From positions 310,001-374,000 of the forward strand of contig NZ_FOBB01000005.1 in assembly GCF_900109685.1 (NCBI RefSeq): 64,000 nucleotides of DNA, read 5' to 3'. The stretch comes from Chitinophaga rupis (lineage in GTDB: Bacteria > Bacteroidota > Bacteroidia > Chitinophagales > Chitinophagaceae). The notes below the pieces were generated by a model. The model made no database searches and was not told where the DNA came from. It saw only the letters and a program-made list of their open reading frames with translations. The position numbers and the translations under genes are program-made. Positions 9,298 to 17,328 of the stretch are shown one piece after another (positions within the stretch are counted from its first letter, which is position 1; each line of letters begins with the position of its first letter).

Positions 9298-9948
9298 TCG
9301 GCCGGAAAAAGATAAAGATAAGATCATGTGCCGCGCACGCTTACCGGGTAACGGGGAGGTATATACGCCAGGGGCGATGGTCTATAGTCTATAGTCCATG
9401 GTCCATTGCGCAGAACACGGTGGCGGGAAGTGTTTTCCCTGCCTGAAGTCCATATCAAGTCCACATCAAGTCCACGTTATGCCCACAATGTATTGGTGAG
9501 CAATGGCATTACGCTTAGTGTAATACTTGTATAAAACTGCTGTCCTATATACAATCATCTGTATTGCAGGGCTATAACATTATATGACATCTGCAATAAC
9601 AGGCTTAAAAAGACACCATAACGGCTAATGGCTAATACTGTTATATGGGCACATCCATCCCCGCGCTCTATACAATAGATCATTACACTATCCCCAGGCA
9701 GTGGACCGTGGACTGTGTTCACTGTAGTCCTACCAATACGCTCCATGCAATGGACCATGGACCATCGACCATGGACCTCAAACAAAAAAAACTTCCCCAT
9801 CCACCCCCCCGCTTAACGGCAGTGATTGTATTTAGAATGAACCTGAAGCCCTTTATTCATTAAACCATTAACAGTAACACAACTACGGTAACCCTATAGC
9901 CGTTCCGTCGAGTTGCATTGGCGCCAACCAAAATGATGAGCTAACAAC
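9298..9948. repeat. Non-coding region with degenerate heptamer repeats
   Basis: No credible gene lies here. At 9379-9407 the + strand carries imperfect 7-mers (AGTCTAT, AGTCTAT, AGTCCAT, GGTCCAT). At 9750-9778 the inverted heptamer is repeated (ATGGACC, ATGGACC, ATCGACC, ATGGACC), with weaker copies at 9701-9730. In between, 9446-9476 has an 11-bp direct repeat (AAGTCCATATC, AAGTCCACATC, AAGTCCACG). The inverted flanks could pair into a long hairpin. Short open frames inside consist of repeat sequence and are not called as genes. Confidence 0.75.
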
Positions 9949-12408
9949 ATGAAGACCATATTTATTATTGTGCTAACGCTGGCGGTATGCCCCGGCATGG
10001 GAAAGTTATATGCACAAACATACACCCCCGTAGCTATTACAGGGTTTAATAACGATGTTGTTGCAGATACTGGCACCAGCGCTGTTGCTGTTACCACTAC
10101 GCCGCTGGACCTGAGCTTTAATGTGCTTTACAGCGCGGCCTTTGGCGTAAAGAATGTTTTTCCGGGCGGCCTGCCCAATACCGGCACTATTGTAAGCGGC
10201 GTGCGTACTTACCAGCTGGCGCCTTATGATACCAGTAATGGTTTGTTCCTGTCGCTTAACGGCGCAGTGGCCAACAGCGCTGCTGCCGGCACGCTTACAT
10301 TGGTAACGCCCGCGTCCTTTAGTAAAATAAGCCTGCTGCTGTTTTCAACAGAAGGTTCCAGCACGCTGCGCGTTACATTGAATTTTACAGACGGCACTAC
10401 CGCAGTAGCCGGCACCGCCACGGTGCTGGACTGGTTTGGTGGTGGTAATGCTGTGTACTCCGGTTTTGGCCGTACTACACGTATTGCAGCGCCGCCTTAT
10501 GTTGCAGATGGCATTGCCACTAATGATCCGCGTTTTTATAAGTACGATGTTTCGCTGGCCTGCGCAAACCAGGCAAAACAGCTGCAGTCCATAACCATTA
10601 ACTTTTTAGGCGGTGGTACCACATTTCCTTCAAGAGCCGTAATACTGGCGCTTTCTGGCATGTCCATCACACCGCTCAGCATAACGCCCACCATTACACC
10701 GGCTATTTGTGGTTCCTCCAACGGTGGTATTGAGCTGGCCGTAACAGGCGGCGCACAGCCCTTATCCTACAGCTGGAACACGGTGCCGGTACAATCGCAG
10801 CCCAGTATTACCAATCAGCCGGGCGGCCCTTATACCTGTACTATCCTGGATGCCAATGGTTGCACCACTCTTTTCCAGGATACCATTCCACAGCAATCTG
10901 CTTCCACGCTTAGTGTTACGGCCAGTGCAGATACGGTTTGCAACGGTACTGCAGTAACGTTAAATGCCAGCGCCAGTGGCGGCACGGTAAGCAATTACCA
11001 GTGGCAGCCCAATAATGCAGCAGGACAAAGTATAACTGTAACACCGGCAGCTACTACCGTGTACGTGGTAACCGCACAGGATGCATTTGGCTGCAGCCTG
11101 AAGGATTCCGTGGAGGTAGCCATAAAACCCATGCCAGTAGCTGGTTTTACCGTAACGCCGGCTACCGTATGTTTGGGTGCTTCGCAAACTATTCAGTTCA
11201 CCGGCACAGCAGCAGCTACGGCTACCTATAACTGGAACAATTTTTCCGGCGCCACCATACAGAGTGGGAGCGGGGCCGGGCCTTATACCATTACTTTTAA
11301 CACGGCCGCTAATTATACGCTGCAGCTGCAGGTAACAGATAATGGCTGTGCATCGGCCACCGTTACTCAGCCGGTTACCGTAACCGCTGCGCCGGTGGTG
11401 AGCTTTGATGTAAGTGATCTTACGCCCTGCGCAGGTGATGCTGCCACCATTACCTTTACCGGCAACGCAGGTGCAGGCGCTGTACCTGTATGGGGCTGGG
11501 GCGGAGGCACGGTGCAAAGCGGCAGCGGGTTTGGGCCATACAAGGTTCAGTACAGCAACAGCGGCAGTATATCCCTTGCCGTTACTAACGGCGCCTGTAC
11601 GGTAAATGCTACTCCGCGGCAGGTAACGGTTATACCGGTACCTGTAGCGGCTTTTAGCCAGGATGTTATCACCGGCTGCCCCGACCTGCCGGTTACCTTT
11701 ACCGATCAATCACAGAATGCTGATACCTGGTTATGGCGCTTTGGGGATGGCAGTGTATCATCAACAGGCAGCCCGGTACATAATTTCACCACACCCGGCA
11801 CTTATACCGTTACCCTGATTGCCGGCGCGCAGCAGCAGTGTTTTGATACGCTGGTGCAAACTGCGCTTATTAACGTAGTACCGTCGCCGGTAGCTAAGTT
11901 CACCACGCTGCCCGGTGTAAATGTGCCGCTGGAATTTAGCGAAGCGCTTTTCAGCTTCACCAATCAATCCACAGATGCTACCTCCTATGCCTGGGACTTT
12001 GGCGACGGCACTACTGCCGCCACGGCCACAGCCAGCCACCAGTATGCCCTGCCGGGCGAGTACCGGGTAGCGCTGCTGGTAAGCAACAGCATTGGCTGTA
12101 CAGACAGTACCAGCCAGGCCTGGCTAAAAGTGATCCCGGATGCCGTACTACGTATACCCAATGCCTTTAGTCCTAACCGCGACGGTGTAAATGACTTTTG
12201 GGAAATACCCGGCCTGGCCGGTATTCCTGGCTGTCATGTGGAGATCTTCAACCGCTGGGGGCAACGCATTTTCGAGAGCACCGGGTACCGGCAACCCTGG
12301 GATGGCACCTGGCACGGACAGCAAATGCCCGTGGCCACGTATTACTATGTGATCAAAGCAAAGCCGAAAGACAAACCCTATGCGGGGTGGGTAGCATTAC
12401 TCCGCTGA
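9949..12408 (+). CDS. T9SS type B (CHU_C) surface protein with SprB-like and PKD domains
   Basis: An 819-residue secreted protein. A signal peptide (ends KLYAQ) is followed by an N-terminal domain of about 230 residues shared with the next gene, then a SprB-like repeat (ITPAICGSSNGGIELAVTGG ... CTILDANGC), Ig-like stretches, two PKD domains (WLWRFGDGS; YAWDFGDGT) and a C-terminal gliding-motility sorting domain (IPNAFSPNRDGVNDFW ... EIFNRWGQRIF ... PWDGTWHG). The last domain is the type B signal recognised by the type IX secretion system and directs display on the cell surface, often for adhesion. The T9SS machinery is not in this window. Tandem paralogue of the following gene. Confidence 0.92.
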   Translation: MKTIFIIVLTLAVCPGMGKLYAQTYTPVAITGFNNDVVADTGTSAVAVTTTPLDLSFNVLYSAAFGVKNVFPGGLPNTGTIVSGVRTYQLAPYDTSNGLFLSLNGAVANSAAAGTLTLVTPASFSKISLLLFSTEGSSTLRVTLNFTDGTTAVAGTATVLDWFGGGNAVYSGFGRTTRIAAPPYVADGIATNDPRFYKYDVSLACANQAKQLQSITINFLGGGTTFPSRAVILALSGMSITPLSITPTITPAICGSSNGGIELAVTGGAQPLSYSWNTVPVQSQPSITNQPGGPYTCTILDANGCTTLFQDTIPQQSASTLSVTASADTVCNGTAVTLNASASGGTVSNYQWQPNNAAGQSITVTPAATTVYVVTAQDAFGCSLKDSVEVAIKPMPVAGFTVTPATVCLGASQTIQFTGTAAATATYNWNNFSGATIQSGSGAGPYTITFNTAANYTLQLQVTDNGCASATVTQPVTVTAAPVVSFDVSDLTPCAGDAATITFTGNAGAGAVPVWGWGGGTVQSGSGFGPYKVQYSNSGSISLAVTNGACTVNATPRQVTVIPVPVAAFSQDVITGCPDLPVTFTDQSQNADTWLWRFGDGSVSSTGSPVHNFTTPGTYTVTLIAGAQQQCFDTLVQTALINVVPSPVAKFTTLPGVNVPLEFSEALFSFTNQSTDATSYAWDFGDGTTAATATASHQYALPGEYRVALLVSNSIGCTDSTSQAWLKVIPDAVLRIPNAFSPNRDGVNDFWEIPGLAGIPGCHVEIFNRWGQRIFESTGYRQPWDGTWHGQQMPVATYYYVIKAKPKDKPYAGWVALLR

Positions 12409-12524
12409 TTCACTTCATATCACATCAACCAGAATAAAAATGAAACCGAGCATGGTAAACATTTCTCACACGGGACATGTACAGGCGAGGTTCCATCTGA
12501 CCCTTTAAAATTAAAAATGAACAG

Positions 12525-14489
12525 ATGAAACTACATCTACTCAAACTCCTGCCCCTGTTACTGGTATGTGCCGGCGTACAGCAGCTGGCGGCGCAAACCT
12601 ATACCCCGGTTGCCGTTACCGGCTTTAACAATGATATAGTAGCGGAATCGGGCACCAGCAGCCTGGCGGTAACCACCACTCCGCTGGACCTCAGCTTTTA
12701 CCTTTTATATTCCGTGAATTTTGCCACCGCCAACAGCATTTCCGGTGGTATACCGGATAACGGCCTTCTTACCAACGGGAACCGCACTTACCAGCTGGCG
12801 CCTTATGATGCACCGAACGGGCTTTACCTTTCCGATGCAGGCCATGTGCCCAATACCGCGGTATCCGGCACGCTGGCATTAGCCACCCCTGCGGCTTTCA
12901 GCAAATTAAGCCTGCTGCTGTTCTCCACAGAAGGCAGCAGTGTGGTAGGGGCCACCCTGCACTTTACAGACGGTACCTGGGCAGATGCCGGAAATGTGCA
13001 TGTGGACGACTGGTTTAATGGCGCCAATGCCATCGTGAGCGGGGTAGGGCGTATTGCCCGTAAGGCCACCCCTCCCTACCTGGTAGATGGTATGAGCGGT
13101 AACAATCCCCGCTTTTACCGGTTTGATGTGCCTATGGCCTGTAAGAACCAGCCCAAGCTGCTGGACTCCATCCGCCTGAATTACATATCCGGAGGCGATA
13201 CCAGCTCCCGCGCAGTGATACTGGCCGTTGCCGGCGTAAGTTATGTACCGGTAAGCATAACAGCGGACATAACACCTGCCATCTGCAACAATGCCAACGG
13301 CAGCATTGCCCTGAGCGTAACGGGCGGCACCCCGCCTTTATCCTACGCATGGACCTCCTCGCCCGTGCAGGTAAAAGATACCGCCACCGGCCTGGCCCCG
13401 GGTAATTATTCCTGCACCATCCTGGATGTTTACGGCTGTGCTACCACCTACCGGGGCACGGTGCCTAAGAAAACAGCCGCGGTGCTTACTGCCACGGCCA
13501 GCAAAGATTCCCTGTGCGCAGGCAGCAGCGCCACACTTACGGCCAGCGCCACCGGCCCGGTAAGCAATTACAGCTGGCAGCCCGGTAGCGGCAATGCCAA
13601 TACCGTAACCGTATCGCCCGGCGCTACTACCAGCTACATTGTAAGCGCGGTAGATACGCTGGGTTGTACTATATCCGATACCGTTAAGGTAACGGTAACG
13701 CCTGTTCCGGCAGCTCCGGAAGCAGGCGCCGTAACCGCCTGTGCAGACAGCACCGCCATTTTAGCGGTACAAAACGCTACTGCCGCCTATACCTACCACT
13801 GGTACACGACAGCTGCCGGCGGCACTGTGGCCGGCACAGGCAATACCTTTACGGCCCCCGGCGCCACTACGGACGCCACTTATTATGTGGAGGCAGCAAA
13901 CGGCAGCTGCATCAGCCCGCGTATATCCGTAGCCGTAAGCCGGCTTACACAGGTGGCTGTACCCGTGGTAACCGCAACGCAGATCACGCCAAACAGCGTA
14001 ATTTTTGTATGGCAGCCCGTTCCAGGCGCCACCGGTTACCAGGTATCGGTAAATGGAAGCGCTTATGTAGCGCCAACTTCCGGCCGTGCGGGCACCACGC
14101 ACCAGGTAACGGGCGTATCCCTGGCAGAAGGGGTTACCATCAACGTTATTGCTTTGGGAGGGGAAATTTGCCAGAACAGCGCACCGGGGAATACCACTGC
14201 CAAGCTGCTGAACCAGGATATTTTTATCCCCAATGCATTCACACCTAATAACGATGGCCATAATGATATTTTCCGGGCGCAGGGCAACATTATTACCGGG
14301 CAGGAAATGAAGATCTTTAACCAGTGGGGAGAGCTGATCTTCGCCACTAGCGAGCTTTCCAGGGGCTGGGATGGTACCTCCAACGGCAAGCGGCAGCCCA
14401 TGGGTGTGTACGTGTATACGATACGGTTAAAGCTGGCCGATGGGAAAGAAACTGTTCGGAAAGGCACCATTAACCTCCTTAGACCCTGA
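12525..14489 (+). CDS. T9SS type B (CHU_C) surface protein, paralogue of the preceding gene
   Basis: A 654-residue secreted protein with signal peptide ending QQLAAQ, the same N-terminal domain as its neighbour (TYTPVAVTGFNNDIVAESGT), one SprB-like repeat (ITPAICNNANGSIALSVTGG), an Ig-like/PKD-like region (about 320-470), a fibronectin-like segment (VIFVWQPVPGATGYQVSVNG) and a C-terminal type B sorting domain (IPNAFTPNNDGHNDIF; MKIFNQWGELIF; GWDGTSNGKRQPMGVYVY). It lacks the two PKD domains of the first copy. Likely cell-surface adhesin or glycan binder exported by T9SS. The 116-bp spacer between the paralogues shows no other gene. Confidence 0.92.
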   Translation: MKLHLLKLLPLLLVCAGVQQLAAQTYTPVAVTGFNNDIVAESGTSSLAVTTTPLDLSFYLLYSVNFATANSISGGIPDNGLLTNGNRTYQLAPYDAPNGLYLSDAGHVPNTAVSGTLALATPAAFSKLSLLLFSTEGSSVVGATLHFTDGTWADAGNVHVDDWFNGANAIVSGVGRIARKATPPYLVDGMSGNNPRFYRFDVPMACKNQPKLLDSIRLNYISGGDTSSRAVILAVAGVSYVPVSITADITPAICNNANGSIALSVTGGTPPLSYAWTSSPVQVKDTATGLAPGNYSCTILDVYGCATTYRGTVPKKTAAVLTATASKDSLCAGSSATLTASATGPVSNYSWQPGSGNANTVTVSPGATTSYIVSAVDTLGCTISDTVKVTVTPVPAAPEAGAVTACADSTAILAVQNATAAYTYHWYTTAAGGTVAGTGNTFTAPGATTDATYYVEAANGSCISPRISVAVSRLTQVAVPVVTATQITPNSVIFVWQPVPGATGYQVSVNGSAYVAPTSGRAGTTHQVTGVSLAEGVTINVIALGGEICQNSAPGNTTAKLLNQDIFIPNAFTPNNDGHNDIFRAQGNIITGQEMKIFNQWGELIFATSELSRGWDGTSNGKRQPMGVYVYTIRLKLADGKETVRKGTINLLRP

Positions 14490-14501
14490 TGAAAAAAGTG
14501 T

Positions 14502-14626
14502 TAGGATAGGCTTTATTTTTCGCTCCGTGTTAAATATTATAAAAAATATTATTATTTTGCCTGTCGGATGCTTGTAGGATGTACCTGCCCGGCAGCCAAA
14601 AAGTGAGCGATGTGAAGCCTATCCTA
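14502..14626 (+). promoter_or_regulatory. Long-range inverted repeat ending at a start codon
   Basis: TAGGATAGGCTT (14502-14513) and its perfect complement AAGCCTATCCTA (14615-14626) flank an AT-rich stretch of about 100 bp; CGCTC (14521-14525) and GAGCG (14605-14609) can extend the stem. The 3' arm ends on the first base of the ATG at 14626, so folding of a transcript containing both arms would mask the start. A -7-like TTATTTTG sits between the arms near 14553. Confidence 0.4.
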
Positions 14627-15078
14627 TGCCTATGAGGTTGATGCTGATGTTGTTGCAATGTATAATTGTCTTCCTGATACCAATGCTGGTACAGGGTCAG
14701 ACAGCTACACCTCCAACTCAGCCGGCTACTGCCCCTTCCACACCTCCCGTTACCAAAACCAAACACGAAACAGAATTTAAGATGCAGCGCGGCAGTTACC
14801 TGGGCTTTGGACAGGTATACCTGGGCATGGGTGAGATAGGTTTCCGCGTAGAAGTAACCAATGACAAGAAAAGCGAACCCACGCTGGAGTTCCGTATAGA
14901 TAAACCTAAGGGAAAAGTGATAGGCACACTTAAAATACCGTATACAGGAGATACGACGTACGCCCTGAAGGTACCGGCCAGTTTAGGAAAGCACTATGGT
15001 ACGCACGATCTGTACCTGGTGGCCAAAGGGAGCGGGGAGTTTATTATCTCATCGTTTTCATTCATCCACGTGTATTAA
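14626..15078 (+). CDS. Small secreted CBM6-like protein
   Basis: A 150-residue protein with a signal peptide (about residues 1-25, ends VQGQ), a Thr/Pro-rich linker and one beta-rich domain. The pattern FRIDKPKGKVIGTLKIPYTG followed by GTHDLYLVAKGSGEFIISSF matches the second half of CBM6 carbohydrate-binding modules (LDspdGklIGtl...GxHdLYlvfkG). In this group CBM6 modules are normally joined to GH43 and other glycosidases; a free-standing one is unusual and suggests a secreted glycan-binding protein (inference). The start may be the ATG at 14626 or the one at 14632. Confidence 0.7.
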   Translation: MPMRLMLMLLQCIIVFLIPMLVQGQTATPPTQPATAPSTPPVTKTKHETEFKMQRGSYLGFGQVYLGMGEIGFRVEVTNDKKSEPTLEFRIDKPKGKVIGTLKIPYTGDTTYALKVPASLGKHYGTHDLYLVAKGSGEFIISSFSFIHVY

Positions 15079-15305
15079 AAAGTTAAAAGTAAAAAGGTAA
15101 AAAGTAAAAGATCGGCGGCTATTGTTCACTTTTACTTTGCTTTTACGTTTGGGATTTTAAAAGAATGTAAAATGCAAAAGTTGGCATGCCCATCCGCGGC
15201 ATTATTTTTAATTTTTACTTTTTGCTTTTTGCTTTTTTACTTATCCCAGGCATTATTTTTACTTTTTGCCTTTTTACTTTTTACTTTTTCACCTTCCACT
15301 GTTCA
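15076..15305. repeat. Degenerate heptamer repeat region (AAAAGTA / TTTTTAC)
   Basis: The + strand begins with imperfect A-rich 7-mers (AAAAAGT, AAAAGGT types, 15076-15112) and ends with long runs of the inverted type (TTTTTAC, TTTTTGC, 15201-15293). The second half is itself a tandem pair, each unit beginning with a GGCATTATTTTTA core (from 15198 and from 15249). It separates the CBM6-like gene from the convergent LytTR gene and may act as a terminator for both (inference). Confidence 0.75.
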
Positions 15306-15313
15306 CTGTCTAT

Positions 15314-16012
15314 TTATGATTTGGTCCATTCTTCAATAAACCCCGCATAACTATCCCCGATCGGCAGCTCCGGGCCGGTACCTATACGCACTTTTTTATT
15401 CACAATAGCGGTGATCTTATTTACCGGCACTATGTAGCTGCGGTGTATGCGCCGGAACCGGTCGGCAGGCAGCTTTTCCTGCATGGCTTTCAGCGTCATC
15501 AGCGTCATTATTGGTTTGCCCTGGGTAAGGTGTATCTTGATATAATCCTGCAACCCTTCAATGTACAGGATCTCAATTAAGTTTATTTTGATCAGCTTAT
15601 ACTCTGCCCTTACAAAAATACTTTCCTCCTGTGCAGGCAGGCTCTGTTTACGGTATTGATGATAGTCCAGCGCCCTTTGTACCGCGCGGGAAAAACGGTC
15701 AAAATCAATAGGTTTTAACAGGTAATCCAGCGCCTCCAGCTCAAACCCTTCCACGGCAAATTTGCGGTGCGCGGTAATAAAGATCACCACCGGTTTTTCT
15801 GCCAGGGAACGTACCAGGTCTATGCCGTTAATGTCCGGCATGTTAATATCCACAAAAAGCAGGTCCACGGGATTATTACGGAGAAATTCTGCAGCGGAGA
15901 TGGCGTCGTCAAATGTTTGCACCAGGCGTAAGGCCGGGAATTTAGAGACGTATTGTTGTATCAGCGCCAGGGAAAGCGGTTCATCATCTATAGCAATACA
16001 TCTCATTTGCAT
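15314..16012 (-). CDS. LytTR-family response regulator
   Basis: Residues 3-115 are a receiver domain with acidic pocket D9-D10, phospho-acceptor D55 (LLFVDINMPDING) and conserved T/K positions (VIFITAHRK; LLKPID). A LytTR DNA-binding domain follows (about 130-230; EILYIEGLQDYIKIHLTQG, then RIHRSYIVPVNKI). Such regulators bind direct repeats near promoters. It lies about 90 bp downstream of the LytS-like kinase and forms a pair with it. An ATG two codons downstream (16006) is an equally good start. Confidence 0.93.
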   Translation of the reverse strand: MQMRCIAIDDEPLSLALIQQYVSKFPALRLVQTFDDAISAAEFLRNNPVDLLFVDINMPDINGIDLVRSLAEKPVVIFITAHRKFAVEGFELEALDYLLKPIDFDRFSRAVQRALDYHQYRKQSLPAQEESIFVRAEYKLIKINLIEILYIEGLQDYIKIHLTQGKPIMTLMTLKAMQEKLPADRFRRIHRSYIVPVNKITAIVNKKVRIGTGPELPIGDSYAGFIEEWTKS

Positions 16013-16033
16013 AAAGCTTGTTTTTTCATTAAA

Positions 16034-16100
16034 CCTGTAATGTTAGCTCAACGGTGTACAGGCCGTCACTATGTATAATTACGGTATAGCATGGTTTGTC
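16034..16100 (-). pseudogene. Duplicated remnant of the histidine kinase 3' end
   Basis: A 39-bp stretch (16034-16072) repeats, with three or so differences, the last 13 codons and stop of the kinase gene (16104-16142); both encode SDGLYTVELTLQV. The similarity continues upstream in broken form (TATACCGTAAT in both, about 20 bp missing in the remnant). It is a decayed copy left by duplication or by deletion of a tandem paralogue. Confidence 0.7.
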
Positions 16101-16101
16101 C

Positions 16102-17241
16102 CTAAACCTGTAATGTTAGCTCAACGGTATATAGGCCGTCACTGTCTGTAATATTCAGTAAATACTTATTACGGTATAAATGGTCTAAACGTTGCCTGGT
16201 GTTTATAATTCCAATGCCGGTGCGCTCCTGTGCCGGCCGGTCGCTGAATAAAGGATTCTGGCTAAAAAAAGTAATAGTGCGCGCTTCTGCAAATATCCTT
16301 ATAATCAGCGTAGATTCCGCATGATTGCTTAACCCGTATTTGAACACATTCTCAATGAACGTCATTAGTATTAACGGTGCAATTTCCTTGCGGGAAAGGT
16401 CGCCGCTCACTGAAAAATCCAGCTTTGTTTTTTTACCCAGGCGCAGGCGTTGCAGGTCAATGTAATCACGTATGCAATCCACCTCGCTTTCCAGCGATAC
16501 AAAATTTTCCGCAGCATCATCTGTCACATACCGCATAATGTTGGATAGCTTCATGATGCTGTTGGCCGTATGTTCATTGCCGGTAAGGGCCAGCGTATAA
16601 ATGTTGTTAAGGGTATTGAACAAAAAGTGCGGGTTGATCTGCGCTTTCAGGAAAGAGAGTTCTGCATGCGCACGGTCGGCCTCCGCGAGTATGGCGCGTT
16701 GTTCGGTAAGCCGCCAGCGCTTGGTAAGCTCCACGGCAATAGCCAGCGTTACCACTACCAGGAACAGGAATATGCTTACCATATCCGTATGTCCGCCATT
16801 GCCCCCCGGCCCTCTGCCGCCTGGCCCGAAGCCGCCTCGCGGTCCCGGTGGTGGAAATCCATTGTCCCCCGGTGGCCGCATACCGTAGGGCCCTCCCGGA
16901 GGCGGTTTCAAAGCTCCCTGGTTAAAACCATGCTGCGCGCCATGCCCCAGCAGCCGGTCAAAAGGCTGCAGGTAATACACCAGCACCAGGGCCGCCAGCA
17001 AAATCCCAAAATAGGCCAGCCACTTTTTCTGAAAGAACAGCTGCGGTATCAGGTAGGTAGTGTTACCGTAGAACAGCATCATGTACACCAGCACAAACAG
17101 CCAGTAAGGGCGGGACAACAGCAGCTCCCACCAGTTAGCATCCGAATGCGGCTGCCCGTTTATAAAAAGTAAAGGCAGGCTCAGGAAAATGAGCCAGCCT
17201 GTTATATGGGTAATAATGATGGATACATTGCTACGGAACAT
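16102..17241 (-). CDS. LytS/YehU-type sensor histidine kinase
   Basis: A 379-residue kinase with three N-terminal membrane helices, a Pro/Gly-rich loop (about residues 100-150; PPPGGPYGMRPPGDNG and GGFGPGGRGPGGNGG), a fourth helix, then a short coiled region and the His_kinase domain with INPHFLFNTLNNIYTL as the phosphorylated box. The HATPase region follows (LILMTFIENVFKYGLSNHAE; GIGIINTRQRLDHLY). This family pairs with LytTR regulators, and the partner gene is directly downstream. The Pro/Gly loop is longer than usual and lies outside the membrane; it could contact the cell wall or simply be a spacer. Confidence 0.9.
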   Translation of the reverse strand: MFRSNVSIIITHITGWLIFLSLPLLFINGQPHSDANWWELLLSRPYWLFVLVYMMLFYGNTTYLIPQLFFQKKWLAYFGILLAALVLVYYLQPFDRLLGHGAQHGFNQGALKPPPGGPYGMRPPGDNGFPPPGPRGGFGPGGRGPGGNGGHTDMVSIFLFLVVVTLAIAVELTKRWRLTEQRAILAEADRAHAELSFLKAQINPHFLFNTLNNIYTLALTGNEHTANSIMKLSNIMRYVTDDAAENFVSLESEVDCIRDYIDLQRLRLGKKTKLDFSVSGDLSRKEIAPLILMTFIENVFKYGLSNHAESTLIIRIFAEARTITFFSQNPLFSDRPAQERTGIGIINTRQRLDHLYRNKYLLNITDSDGLYTVELTLQV

Positions 17242-17328
17242 ATATAAAGGAACGAATAGTAAATGTACGAAATAGGGGATGTACCGACGTTCCGCAGGAA
17301 TGTACCGACTAATTTTTATTCTTTTTCT

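Noticed and set aside
9645..9863. 72-codon frame in the heptamer region
   Set aside because: Composed of the ATGGACC repeats; no recognisable protein features.
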